Notes: generated by a model from the letters alone, not told the origin. DNA of 64,000 nucleotides from Megalonaias nervosa (GCA_016617855.1 JAECUM010003224.1:5001-69000); one strand, 5' to 3'; positions 25,371-36,423 are shown, counted from the stretch's first letter. Numbers and translations are program-made.

Positions 25371-26369
25371 ATCCTAAAAATAAATACCACACGGAATGTT
25401 TAATTGATGTTAATAATATTTAGCTTCTACATATGAACTTTCTTCATGCATTATTTATTGCAAGCTATTTACAATGTTACATCATTGTTTGTGTGCTAAC
25501 AGTTTTATTGATGTACGAAACATTAAAGTATTATTACATATATTTTCTATCTGCGATATTCTATTGATATGTTATGATGTTGATCTTGACAAATTGTTTA
25601 TTCCAAGATACATGCAATCCACTCTTTGTAATCTTTAGGAACACCGTATGATGGACATATCAGCATGCCTTTGATTGTATATTTCAGTTAATTTTAACTG
25701 GTTTGATTTAATGTCTCTTAATTGCATCTATTGTGCAAGATTTTGTCGTTCTGCTATTTCCCACTTCCAAACATTCATATACACTTACTTATATGTTAAA
25801 TTCATTTTCAACTGTATTTGTGTCCTCTATTGATACCTAACATGTATCAATCCATTGACTGGATCTATTTACATATGTTTTGACGACTTATCTTTATGAC
25901 CACTAAAGCGTTCAAGACATATTGCCGAGCATAAAAGTAACATCTATCATCTTTATTCTTAACGTTTTTTTTACTAGTTTTATCTATATTTCAGTTTCTT
26001 TTGAGCGGTAGATACTTATCTATGTGCAGTGTTCAATAGCCAATCCTCTCAAACATCCATCGTGTACTTTGGCTTAATTCCTGCCCAAATTTTATGTTCT
26101 AAATAGTAATGTTATATTCAATGTTCAGTCACATCATCCATTATCACTTCTGTATACCTCTTTATATTCATTTATTCAAAACATATTCGTTGTGATTCTG
26201 TTTAAATTATGTATATTCGGACTTATTTATTTTGCTCCAGTTGGGTCAAGCATTAAATGAGGTTGTAATTTTGTCTCGCTTGCTTTGGTACTGGTGCATG
26301 AAGTATCGAGGGTTTCATTTTGATTTATTGATTTTAAATATTTCGATATATACCTAACTATGTGGCATG
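25371..26369. other. no gene recognised
   Basis: AT-rich stretch between the solo LTR and the upstream part of the decayed minus-strand coding sequence. It could be intron-like spacer if the two coding segments belong to one gene, which is not shown. On the minus strand gtggtatttatttttag (ending at 25375) lies just before the LTR and resembles a splice acceptor. Confidence 0.35.
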
Positions 26370-26790
26370 TTTATATGTCCTTGCAATGTAACCTTTGACA
26401 TATATCTAAAATTTTAGCACAATGCCTACCTCGTTTTTTATAGGTTCTACGATACTTGTATCTGAAATGCACTTCCCCATCGGTGACCACCGTAGCAGCA
26501 GATCTTGTATCTGGATTTTGTAATGAGACTTGTTCTGCGTAAATTTTCAATTTTTGTTACCTTTTCTTATCTGTATGCGTCAAATGACTTTTTGTGCACA
26601 AGTTCCACAAGAGACCAACCATTCCTCGAGCCGTTCTGATTTCCCAAGGAGCTTCTTTGAGTTCACCTTCACCTAAGAACGTGAATTCACTTCAGTCCGC
26701 CCTTTTTTAAACTTATCTTGCAATTGTGTCACGCGGTTCTCACACACTTTCGACCAGCGCCTCATAGAAAATATTCTGACTCTCCATGTC
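26370..26790 (-). pseudogene. unidentified decayed coding sequence, upstream segment
   Basis: On the minus strand a short frame opens with ATG near 26788 (MTWRVRIFSMRRWSKV). It is followed after a frameshift by GEGELKEAPWEIRTARGM and VGLLWNLCTKSHLTHTDKK, then in the same frame after one TAA by AEQVSLQNPDTRSAATVV and VTDGEVHFRYKYRRTYKK, closing at about 26375. Two blocks of about 45 and 60 codons in one frame split by a single stop are unlikely by chance in DNA this AT-rich. The family is not recognised. It ends 18 bp from the 5' LTR at 26808. It may be part of the same gene as 22990-24484, or a separate relic. Confidence 0.45.
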
Positions 26791-26807
26791 ATTTCTTGTG
26801 TTTATTT

Positions 26808-27723
26808 TGTTACGTATATGTAATTAAATTGCTTGTGTGTTAGTTTTAAAATTCTTTTTTGTTTTATTTTTGTTTCATTACATTTTATTGTAATGATTAT
26901 TGTAGGGATTCGAAATTCTTTTTCAGTACTTCGATATTTTCTTTCAGTAAATGTTGTTTATCTAAGACGTAAAACGTGTTACATGAGAATTATTTTTAGT
27001 TAACCTATTTCGTCTTGGGTTGGGAAGTTCGTAAACAGGCAGTTAAAATGATTGGTCAGTATCAAGGCCACACTTTCCTTGCGTGATCACCATGTGTAAA
27101 CAACGTTTTTTTATTATTGGTTCTTAAGTGGGACTATACTGGTGTACGTGATAGATTTCTTGTAGTAAGAGACCACATGACCAATCTCGCGAGACTTGAA
27201 ATGATGTTTTTGGGGTCTAAATACGCATTCTTAATATTTTTCTGTCAGAGCCGTTTTAACATCTTGAAGGAACGAGGTGTTTTGTTATTTTTTGCCAGAT
27301 TGTTTGTTTTTCATCTGATTTTTGGATTTAATAATTTATTCTCCTGGAAACTCAACAAGTTGACTTTCTTATAAAAATTCTGAAAGATATTCATGGAAAT
27401 TTATTCTGGAATTATTCGGAAACAAAAACTATGATTCAATTGAGGAATTGTTGATATTCGTACATGGACCACATCTGACGTCATCGCCTTCCATATTTGT
27501 ATGTCGTCGAGATTCGAACCTTGATTCTAATAGAACTATTTAGTGATAGGACTTGTGTTTTTCATTCTTAGGATTAAATTTTGGATTATATTCACAAACC
27601 GTAAGTCCTATTTTCCAATTTTTACATTGTTTTCTAGGGAAATAAATTGTTTTGTTAAAATATACAAAGCTTGTTGACTTCACTCTTTTCTTCTGTTACA
27701 TTTGTACGAGCCTACACGTAACA
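26808..27723 (+). repeat. 5' LTR of the Gmr1-like element
   Basis: 916-bp repeat of the 3' LTR at 32901. It begins tgttacgt and ends acgtaaca, a perfect 8-bp terminal inverted repeat. It carries gggaaataaattg near its 3' end, with an AATAAA-type poly(A) signal. The 85-codon frame inside (27117-27374) recurs in the other LTR and is not a gene. Compared with the 3' LTR it keeps a 9-bp segment (tttccttgc) lost there. Confidence 0.95.
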
Positions 27724-27732
27724 GGAGAAAAT

Positions 27733-27750
27733 TGGGCGCTCGTCCGGGAT
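27733..27750 (+). promoter_or_regulatory. primer-binding site
   Basis: The sequence tgggcgctcgtccgggat lies 9 bp after the 5' LTR. It differs at one position from the tRNA-Pro-complementary site known from murine leukaemia virus, so a proline-type or related tRNA primer is likely. That assignment is inference from known primer-binding sites. Confidence 0.8.
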
Positions 27751-27879
27751 ATAAGAATTTTGGTTAAATATTTCAGAAAATTGTTTTGTGAAATTTAAAT
27801 TCCCCTAGTTTCTAAATCCCAAGTACTATTTTACATTTTGTGTGAAATCTTAAGTGAAAACAACAGGTTTTCATTTACA

Positions 27880-29260
27880 ATGTCATTAAAAGTGGAAATA
27901 TTTCTTTCTAATCCAACTCAGGAGCAGTTGGATAGTCTGAAAAAAGATGAGTTGCTTGAACTTGCCAGAAAGAGCGATCTTTCTGAAGCAAAATCTTCCT
28001 TAACGAAAAAAGAAATTAAAAATATTTTGATCCAATATTTGGTGGGGAAAAATATTTTTGACAAAAATGTTGGCATCTGTTAGTAGGTCTATGACAGACA
28101 CTGACATTAAAGTAATGGAATTAAAAATGAAATATAAGATGGAAGTAGAGTTAAGGAGCTCGAGCTTCAGAAAGAAGAAAACGAGAAACAAATGCAGTTG
28201 CAATTTGAAAAGAAGCAATTGCAAATGCAGTTTGAAGAAAAGGAGAGAGAGAGACAGGAGACGGAGAAAGATAAACAATTACAATTTGAAAAAGAGGAGA
28301 AAGAGAGACAGTTACAATTTTAAAAAGAGGAGAAAGAGTGACAATCACAATTTGAAGAAGAGGAGAAAGAGATGCAGGAGAGGGAGAAAGATAAACAATT
28401 ACAATTTGAGAAAGAGGAGAGAGAGAGAGACAGATGCAATTACAAAGAGAGAAGGATGAAAGGGAATTTCAAATTAGAATGAAAGAATTTGAGCTGGCAA
28501 GTGGCAAGCACGATTCCACTTCACATACAGATTCAAGTTTTGACATTACAAAAAATATCAGGTTAGTTCCCCCTTTTAGTGAAAAGGAAGTAGACAAATA
28601 TTTTATCTATTTTGAAAAAGTTGCTGAAAATTTGAAATGGCCAAGGGAGCATTAGACTCAATTATTGCAATGTGTACTTTTCGGCAAAGCCCGAAAAATC
28701 TATGCATCCCTGTCAGTACAACAGAGTTCTGATTATGATTTGGTTAAGGAGTGCATCTTAAGGGGTTATGCGTTAGTCCCTGTGGACTATCGGCAAAAAT
28801 TCAGGAACTATAAAAAGGAAGCTGGACAAACTTATGTCGAATTTGCTAGAGAAAAAGAACAGTTATTTAAGAGATGGTGCTTAGCCAAGAAAGTTGAACA
28901 TGATTATGAAAGTCTTGAACAACTTGTGTTACTTGAAGAGTTCAAAAACTGCGTTCCTAATGATATTAAGAATCATCTTGAAGAGCATAAGATTGAAACC
29001 TTGGAAAATGCTGCTCTTGCTGCCGATGAGTACTCCTTAACTCATAAAGTTCCTGTTGTAGGAAAATCATTCACTCAGCAGTCTACTGGTAGAAAGGTAT
29101 TTCAGCCTAATACGACTCCTCCTAAAATTCAGTCTGGCACAACTTCTAAAAATCAAGCTTCTATTAAACTTGATTCAAAATCCTTGTCTATTCCTACGTG
29201 TCCCTATTGCAAGAAAAAAGGACACGTCATTTCTGATTGCTTTAAAGTGAAATATAGGCA
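27880..29260 (+). pseudogene. gag region with zinc knuckle, disrupted
   Basis: ATG at 27880 opens a SAP/LEM-like N-terminal helix block (PTQEQLDSLKKDELLELARK). A long Glu/Lys/Gln-rich coiled coil follows at about 28150-28500, read in alternating frames. The capsid-like helical domain at 28540-29030 includes VDKYFIYFEKVAENLKW and YVEFAREKEQLFKRWC. A CCHC zinc knuckle, CPYCKKKGHVISDC, lies at 29199-29240. Lesions: frame changes near 28070, 28155 and 28430; TAA at 28321; TGA at 28339; and TAG at 28653-28655 where related proteins have Trp. Gag would form the particle and bind RNA. It continues in frame into protease, so the intact ancestor probably made one gag-pol polyprotein. Confidence 0.85.
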
Positions 29261-29780
29261 TCAGAATCAAGACAGACCTATCCCAAATGCTCTTATTTCT
29301 AAGAGGTCAAGGTCACGGTCATGTATTGAAAGCAATACATTTGTTGGGTCTAATAAACCCCAGTCTGATTTCATTATGGAGAATTATGAACCATTCATGT
29401 CGAAGGGTTCTATATCACTCTTGGGTGATTCGGCCAATCCTATCCCTATTAAAATTTTAAGGGATACAGGAGCTTCTCAGAGTCTTTTAGTCTCAGGTAT
29501 TTTGCCTTTTTCTGAGAAGTCCTGTTCTAATGAGAGTGTTCTCATTCAGGGAGTAGAGTGCGGCTTTGTTAACGTTCCTCTCCATTCTGTATTTGTCATC
29601 AGACTTAATTTCAGGACCTGTGACAGTCGGTATAGTGTCTAACTTACCCGTTGAGGGCATTCATTTGTTGCTAGGCAATGACCTAGCTGGAGACAAGGTT
29701 GTGGTTAATCCACTTGTAACTGACAAGCCTTCTTTCGGTCAGAAAGTTGATCCTATTGAAAAAGAATACCCTGAGTTATA
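29261..29780 (+). pseudogene. retroviral-type aspartic protease region
   Basis: Follows gag in the same frame. The catalytic motif appears as ILRDTGASQSLL (D-T-G-A at 29463-29474) and the second conserved patch as HLLLGNDLAGDK (about 29660-29695). The two lie in different frames, so a frameshift near 29590-29600 separates them and the protease cannot be made intact. It would cleave the polyprotein during maturation. Confidence 0.85.
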
Positions 29781-31300
29781 CCCAGCTTGTACAGTTACCA
29801 GAGCTATGGCAAAGAAAGCTCTTGAGAATGATTTTGATAAGGAAGATATCCCTTTAGCTGACACATGTATTGGTCAGACTTTTGATGAGGTCACTTTCAC
29901 TTCTAATTTGGATCAATCAAAAGGTATTGATCACAGTGATCCTCTTTTAAATACTCATTCTCTTTTATCTAATCAGGGTGACAAACGACAATCACTTGTC
30001 GTCGAACAGGAAAAATATCCTGAGATCTCCTGTTTGTTTCAGAGGGCCATTAGTAAAACTGAAGCCACTGAAGTATCTGTCTGTTATTTCATTAAAAATG
30101 GAATTCTTATGAGAAAATGGAGACCTTCCGAGGTACCTGCTAATGACAAATGGTCAGTGAACTATCAGATTGTAGTTCCAAAATCTTACAGACAGGAAAT
30201 ACTTAGTTTGGCCCATGAAACTCCTCAGGATGGTCATTTAGGAATAAATAAAACTTATAACAAGATCTTGACTCACTTTTACTGGCCAAAAATCAAAAGT
30301 GATGTTTGTAAATTTTGTAGATCTTTTCATACTTGTCAAATGGTAGGAAAACTCAATCAGAAGATACCAAAGGCTCATCTGCAACCTATTCCTGCATTTG
30401 ACGAACCATTTAGCAGAATTATGGTATATTGTGTTGGTCCCTTACCTAAGACCAAGTCAGGCAACCAATACTTGTTGACCATTATGTGTGCGTCAACAAG
30501 ATTCCCAGATGCAATTCCTTTGAGGAATATTAAAACCAAAGTTATAGTAAAAGCTTTAATAAAGTATTTTACTCAGTTTGGCCTTCCCAAATCTGTCCAA
30601 TCGGATCAAGGGTCAAATTTCATGTCTGGAATTTTCCAGCAAGCTATGCACGAATTAGGCATTAAACAATTTAAATCTTCTGCCTATCACCCTGAGAGCC
30701 AAGGGGCCTTAGAAAGATTTCATCAGACTTTAAAGAATATGATTCGATCATATTGCTTTGATGCTAGCAAAGATTGGGATGAAGGCATTCATCTACTTTT
30801 GTTTGCTGTTAGGGAGTCCGTTCAAGAATCTTTAGGATTCAGTCCCTTTGAACTAGTTTTCGGACATACTGTGCGTGGACCTTTGAAATTGTTGAAAGAG
30901 AAACTTCTTTCAAATGAAGATACTGAGCTCAATCTTCTTGATTATGTTTCTGATTTTAAGTACAAATTGTCAAAGGCTTGTGAGGTCGCAAGAGCAAATC
31001 TGCGCTCTACTGAGTCCAGAATGAAATCAAGATATGATAAAAACTCTAGGGATAGGAATTTTCAGCCTGGTGATAGAGTTCTAGCTCTCTTGCCCATTCC
31101 ACAAAATCCCCTTCAAGCCAAGTATTATGGTCCATACACGGTTGAAAAGAAAGTAAATGATTTAAATTACATCATAAATACTCCTGGTAGGCGAAAACAA
31201 AAACAACTTTGCCACATTAACATGTTAAAGGAGCATATTGAAAGAGATAGCCAAATAAATTATACAATTAATTTAGTTGTACCTGTCCCACCAACTGAGG
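29781..31300 (+). pseudogene. integrase placed upstream of RT; two key residues changed
   Basis: Open from about 29566 to 31608. The HHCC zinc domain has both His (30214-30216 and 30235-30237) and FYWPKIKSDV, but one expected Cys is Phe (TTT at 30325-30327 in CRSFHTCQ). The catalytic core has VQSDQGSNF (second Asp, 30604-30606) and GALERFHQ (Glu, 30712-30714), the normal 35-residue spacing. The first Asp is replaced by Tyr (TAT at 30427-30429 in VYCVGPLP, where relatives have D-x-V-G-P-L-P). Each change is one base from the expected codon. The C-terminal G-P-Y module is present (KYYGPYTVEKK, about 31120), with no chromodomain seen. Integrase would join the DNA copy to the host genome; this version is predicted inactive. 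Confidence 0.9.
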
Positions 31301-32200
31301 ATTTAACTGAAGAAATTCAATTGGACACCGTTGATCTTGGAACAAGAAATCTTCGGAATTCGGAAATTATGAAAGATCTAGACCAGAAACTTTTACATTT
31401 GCAACAACAAGAAAGAAATGAACTTAAACAGTTATTATTCGAATATGAGCACTTGTTTCCGGATATTCCTACGAGGACAAACAAAATTTTTCATGACGTT
31501 GAAATTTTAGATTCAAAACCTGTGAAACAACACCCATACAGGATGAACCCTCTTAAACAGGAATACTTGAAAAGGAAATTCAGTATTTGCTGGAGAACGA
31601 TTTCATAGAGCCCAGTAAAAGTGATTGGAGTTCACCATGCATACTTGTTCCGAAACCGGATAAAACTTTCCGTATGTGCACTGATTATAGGAAGGTGAAC
31701 AGCGTGACTAAAACAGATTCATTTCCATTACCAAGGATCGATGATTGTATTGATAAAATTGGAAATGCCAAGTACGTCACCAAATTTGACCTTCTGAAAG
31801 GATTTTGGCAAATGCCACTTACGGAAAGAGCGAAAGAAATTTCGGCGTTTGTGACTCCAGATGGACTCTGTCAATATAAAGTAATGCCGTTTGGGATGAA
31901 GGGTTCTCCAAGTATGTTTTAACGCTTGATGAATATGATTACTTCCGGTCTAGATAATTGTGATGCTTATATTGATGATGTCATCATCTACAACGACGCC
32001 TGGAAAGGACATCTAGCCACGACTCGGAAATTCTTTGAAAGACTCACTGATGCTGATTTGACAATCAATTTATCTAAAAGTGAGTTCTGCCGTGCTTGTG
32101 TAACTTTTCTAGGACATATTGTGGGACATGGTCAAGTTAAACCTATTGATGCTAAGGTGACGGCTATCTCTTATTTTCCTGTTCTGTCAGTAAAAAGCAA
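31301..32200 (+). pseudogene. reverse transcriptase, Ty3/gypsy type
   Basis: Begins with a linker and the V-x-Q-x-P-Y-R-like entry (VKQHPYRMNP, about 31525). A frameshift follows near 31577. The frame 31587-32204 then gives LENDFIEPSKSDWSSP, FRMCTDYRKVN, KFDLLKGFWQMPL, MPFGMKGSPSMF and YIDDVIIYND (active site YIDD, 31968-31979). An in-frame TAA at 31920-31922 stands where relatives have Gln after PSMF. The thumb region FCRACVTFLGHIVG precedes another frameshift near 32190. Confidence 0.95.
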
Positions 32201-32766
32201 TTAATGCGATTTTTGGGTATGGCCAGATACTATCGAAAGTTTTGTTCCAATTTTTCCAATATTGCTGAACCTCTGATAAATTTGTTAGGTAAGAGAAACA
32301 AGTTTCTCTGGACCGAAAAATGTCAGGAAGCTTTCGATAGGTTAAAAGCCATACTCAAAAGTGCGCCGGTTTTAACAGCTCCAAATTTCAATCAGTCTTT
32401 TAAATTGTCTGTGGATGCATGTGATGTTGGGGTTGGAGCAGTATTGATTCAAGAAGACAGCAATGGTATTGATCACCCAGTGTGCTATTTCTCTAAGAAA
32501 TTAAATAAGCACCAAATAAATTACTCAACAATCGAGAATGTTTGGCTTTAATATTGGCATTACAACATTTTGAAGTTTACATTAGCTCGGCTCCTTCTCC
32601 GTTTGTTGTGAATAGTGATCACAGCCCCCTTACTTTCATCGACAAGATGAAAAATAAAAATCAAAGATTATTAAGGTGGAGTTTGTTTTTGCAAGAGTAG
32701 AATCTCAACATCAGGCACATCAAAGGAAAAGACAATTTGATTGCAGATGCACTTTCCCGTGTATAG
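32201..32766 (+). pseudogene. RNase H and end of pol
   Basis: The frame at 32204-32551 gives MRFLGMARYYRKFCSNFS (RT-RNase H connection) and KLSVDACDVGVGAVLIQE (first catalytic Asp, D-A-C-D). A frameshift near 32536 damages the Glu-containing T-I-E-K-E-like segment. The next frame gives PFVVNSDHSPLTF (Asp) and KDNLIADALSRV (last Asp), ending at TAG 32764-32766, with an in-frame TAG at 32698-32700 in place of an aromatic codon. Pol therefore ends with RNase H, confirming that integrase is not at the C-terminus. Confidence 0.9.
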
Positions 32767-32889
32767 AAATATTATTTCATATACACTTTATATAATTCAT
32801 AAGAATTTTCATGTAATTTTGTTTACCTCATGTATAATTTACATATGGTAAGAAGAAAGCTTTATTATATAAATCTTTCTTTTTTCTTT

Positions 32890-32900
32890 ATGGGGGGAAG
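32890..32900 (+). promoter_or_regulatory. polypurine tract
   Basis: atggggggaag sits directly before the 3' LTR. This is the usual position and composition for the plus-strand primer. Confidence 0.85.
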
Positions 32901-33807
32901 TGTTACGTATATGTAATTAAACTGCTTGTGTGTTAGTTTTAAAATTCTTTTTTGTTTTATTTTTGTTTCATTACATTTTATTGTAATGATTATTGTAGGG
33001 ATTCGAAATTCTTTTTCAGTACTTCGATATTTTCTTTTAGTAAATGTTGTTTATCTAAGACGTAAAACGTGTTACATGAGAATTATTTTTAGTTAACCTA
33101 TTTCGTCTTGGGTTGGGAAGTTCGTAAACAGGCAGTTAAAATGATTGGTCAGTATCAAGGCCACACGTGATCATGTGTAAACAACGTTTATTCATTATTG
33201 GTTCTTAAGTGGGACTATACTGGTGTACGTGATAAATCTCTTGTAGTAAGAGACCACATGACCAATCTCGCGAGACTTGAAATGATGTTTTGGGGGTTTA
33301 AATATGCATTCTTAATATTTTTCTGTCAGAGCCGTTTTAACATCTTGAAGGAACGAGATGTTTTTTTTTTATTTTTTGCCAGATTGTTTGTTTTTCATCT
33401 GATTTTTGGATTTAATAATTTATTCTCCTGGAAACTCAACAAGTTGACTTTCTTATAAAAAATTCTGAAAGATATTCATGGAAATTTATTCTGGAATTAT
33501 TCGGAAACAAAAACTGTGATTCAATTGAGGAATTGTTGATATTCGTACATGGACCACATCTGACGTCATCGCCTTCCATATTTGTATGTCGTCGAGATTC
33601 GAACCTGGATTCTAATAGAACTATTTAGTGATAGGACTTGTGTTTTTCATTCTTAGGATTAAATTTTGGATTATATTCACAAACCGTAAGTCCTATTTAC
33701 CAATTTTTACATTGTTTTCTAGGGAAATAAATTATTTTGTTAAAATATACAAAGCTTGTTGACTTCACTCTTTTCTTCTGTTACACTTGTACGAGCCTGC
33801 AATAACA
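32901..33807 (+). repeat. 3' LTR of the Gmr1-like element
   Basis: 907-bp copy of the 5' LTR, beginning tgttacgt. The end has changed from cacgtaaca to caataaca, so the terminal inverted repeat is imperfect here. It lacks the tttccttgc segment and has a slightly longer T-run near 33360. Confidence 0.95.
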
Positions 33808-33834
33808 ATATATAAACTTTTTAACTTGTCGTTT

Positions 33835-34566
33835 TGTTAACGTGCCATGTAATGTGTGCACACATTTTATACCTTTCTAATGTTATGTATATTTGTGTTG
33901 TGTGTTTCGCTTTTGGTCCATGACTGTAAATTCTGTTTTTTCTGTTTCAGTTCTGGCAAAATGAACATGCTTACAGTTTGGGGTAATTTCAAGAGGGTTG
34001 TGTTGCAATATAGGTCAGGTTGGTTGTGTTTTGACATATGCAACGTGGGAGGTATTTGCGATATCGAGTTGTAAAAAAGTCGTGGAAATATGCACAAGTT
34101 GATATTTGATTCATTCCTAATTTCTGTTTCCTAGTATTGTTCTTGTTTTAATATCAGTCTGCAAATGTATTTAGTGTTGTGTTTAGATTTAATATGAGAA
34201 GAATCATTAAATTTTCATTGGAATTATAAATTGCTCATAAGACGGTTTGGACTAAAGCAACATTTTGAGATTATTGTCTTCATTCAAAGACATTCAGGAG
34301 AATGCCATTGTGACGCATAAAGAAAGTTGTTATTTCAGCACATTCAAGGATTTTAGTACATTAGCACGTTCAGGACCTGGAATTCATTCGGAACAGACTT
34401 GTGATAGAACTTTCACGATTCTTTTGGATTTAATTCATAATACTGTAGGTTCCTCTTAAATTTTTTTTTTTTACAATTTAGAGAATTAAATTATTTGTGA
34501 AGTTGTACAAAACTTGTTGTTTGTACTTCTTTCTATTAATTAGTTTAAGACCATAGAGTCGCAACA
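33835..34566 (+). mobile_element. diverged LTR relic, family B, copy 2
   Basis: Starts tgttaacg and ends agagtcgcaaca, only 27 bp after the Gmr1-like 3' LTR. It shares tgtaatgtg, tttggatttaattc, an aatactgtag phrase, gagaattaaatt and the ending gaccatagagtcg with relics ending at 17413 and 42007. It has no internal region and no clear target-site duplication. Its 3' architecture resembles the 26808 LTR, suggesting a distantly related element. Confidence 0.6.
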
Positions 34567-34896
34567 CTAAATCGCGAAGTATATATTTATTTTGATCACG
34601 GAGTGTATTGGATCTGCTTTATACTACGTAGTAGTCTTGTAGAAAATGAAATGGTTCTCATAATAACAGGAAAATACTTTGCTTCCGGCAAGAACCGATC
34701 CGCAATCCTCTCGATTTTCAATTGTACGGTATGCGCCTAGACCAAGCGACCTCGTTTTCTAGATAGAAATACATTTTGAGCCTCTGCCCCTAGAGTAACA
34801 GGCAACATTTAACAATTTAGCTTGTCTGGTGCTCACTGGCTTAAAAACAATCAGTTTTGGTGATCTTACAGATTAGGGTCTTCCAAATTCGCTAGA
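34567..34896. other. no gene recognised
   Basis: Spacer between an LTR relic and a SINE. No domain, RNA gene or tandem repeat was seen. Confidence 0.4.
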
Positions 34897-35131
34897 GTTC
34901 TTAATGCCAGTTTTCCGCACATGAGAGGCTATACAAGGCTGAAGGAATATTTTTGGTGTAAGAAAAACCCGGGGAAAACCATGGGTAGAACAATCTACCC
35001 ACGGAAGCTACTGGCAAGCTTTCTCACATACACACGCTGGCCGAGCTGAGACTTGAACCCATGCGGACAGAGGTAAGACGTCAACGATCTGTATATCGAA
35101 GGCCTTAGACTACGTAGCCACCCTGGTTCCC
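34897..35131 (-). mobile_element. tRNA-like SINE, family 2, copy 1
   Basis: Minus-strand member of a second SINE family. Shared phrases are ctggcaagctttctcacata, an aacccggggaaaaccat-type block and a B-box-like ttgaacccatg. The head end lies near 35131 and the tail near 34897. Confidence 0.7.
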
Positions 35132-35308
35132 TCTTTTAACGAATCACTCACGCAAAATTACATAGATTTAGGTTGATGGGGATGACTGTATGATAAGTAT
35201 CATTTGTATAATTTCCGTGCACGTCAGATAACAGACGACGTCCATGAGGTTTCATATTGATAACGCTATTTGAGCATGACATATATTCAAACTTGATACT
35301 AGAGGGGG

Positions 35309-35549
35309 CCGAGTGATCAAAAGCGTTTGCCTTTACCGACCATAGTCATCTCACCTCTGCCCGCGTGAGTTCGAGTCTGAAGCTCGGCTAATATGTGTAT
35401 GCCAGAAAGCTTTGCAGTGGATTCATGTGGGTGGATGATTCTTCCCTGGTTTTCCCGGGATCCTCCTCGTTCAGTTATAGTGGCAGCCATGTATGGTCTA
35501 TTTTGTGCTGAGAAATGGAGTTAACCCAAAAACAACAACAACAACCAAA
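35309..35549 (+). mobile_element. tRNA-like SINE, family 2, copy 2
   Basis: Plus-strand copy: head gggggccgagtgatcaaaag, B-box-like gagttcgagtc (35367), central block ccctggttttcccgggatcc, and an (AAC)n tail at 35531-35549. It lies 180 bp from an oppositely oriented copy, so the pair could form an inverted repeat. Confidence 0.7.
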
Positions 35550-36422
35550 TAACCTGCAACAAACTTGAGACAGGATTGAAATATCCTTAGTTTTGTTTTC
35601 AGTTTAATTGTAGGTATAATGTAGATACAAAGAAAAGTTCATTTCATTCAAATATAAACAAAATTCGTAATTTATGTACAAGGCTAGTAGTCGCCTAGTT
35701 TTTTTAGTCAAGGTACGAAACTTCTACGGCAACAATGTTAAACTAGTTTCTTCTCATAACATAATTAAATATGTTGATTGTATTGTTGACACGATTGCTA
35801 TCTTACCATTGTGTGACCTAATAATATATTTCTATGCATATGTTGTACTCATTCAATATTTAGCATGTATTAATATTGTTATTTTTGTCAATTTGTAAAT
35901 ATCATTTGTTTATTGTTAGAAGCATATTTGAAGAAGAAAAAAAACGGAGAAATGAGAGAGATGTCAACACAGACATTAAAGGCACTTTTCAATTTGCACC
36001 GAGTCTCTAATAAAAATCAATTGAGATTAATGGGCGTTGCCCTCATCTTGTTGTCGTAAGTGTGTCCAACAAAACTGCATAACTAAATGCAATGCATGAT
36101 TTGTTTCCTTGCTTAACATAGGCGTCTAGCCGAGTTGTTACTAATACAAAAGCAAGCATTGGTGTCACACAGGACTATCTGCAACGATGGAAGTTGAACC
36201 GACGAACTATTTTGGCAGGTATTCCATCACATGGCGGAATGGATACACAAGGAGAGAGGTAGTTTAATTAGTTCAGCATATTCATAAGTTAATAGGTGCA
36301 TCATATGTATTAGGTCTGTAATGTGATATGAAGCATGCACTCGTTATATTTGATGAAAGCAAGATTTATTTCCAAACTGGACAATATAACGGTTCACTTG
36401 CATCTTGATTTAACCACTGAAG

Positions 36423-36423
<1 letters not shown>
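35550..36423. other. no gene recognised
   Basis: AT-rich. The 74-codon frame at 35674-35898 is hydrophobic and low in information, and I do not call it a gene. Confidence 0.4.

Larger units (their letters stand above)
26808..33807 (+). mobile_element. Gmr1-like LTR retrotransposon, integrase before RT
   Basis: Full-length element: 5' LTR, primer-binding site, gag, protease, integrase, RT, RNase H, polypurine tract and 3' LTR. The integrase (about 30200-31250) lies upstream of the RT (about 31490-32190), the order of Ty1/copia, although RT, RNase H and integrase sequences are Ty3/gypsy type (G-P-Y module, YIDD, D-A-C-D). This is the arrangement published for the Gmr1 group of Ty3/gypsy elements. 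No env frame is present. By eye the LTRs differ by about 18 substitutions and 5 small indels, so insertion is fairly recent. No convincing target-site duplication flanks it (tattt and atata). At least eight stops or frameshifts break gag-pol. Confidence 0.9.

Noticed and set aside
27117..27374. 85-codon frame in the 5' LTR, repeated at 33198-33458
   Set aside because: It is duplicated only because it lies in the LTR, and frame length differs between copies. It has no known LTR-encoded product and no domain.
29781..31300. element nested inside another (integrase from one, RT from another)
   Set aside because: The frame runs continuously from the protease end through integrase into the start of RT, with no terminal repeats inside. 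A single element with swapped order is simpler.
26803..33812. target-site duplication of the full-length LTR element
   Set aside because: The flanks tattt and atata do not match at 4 or 5 bp.
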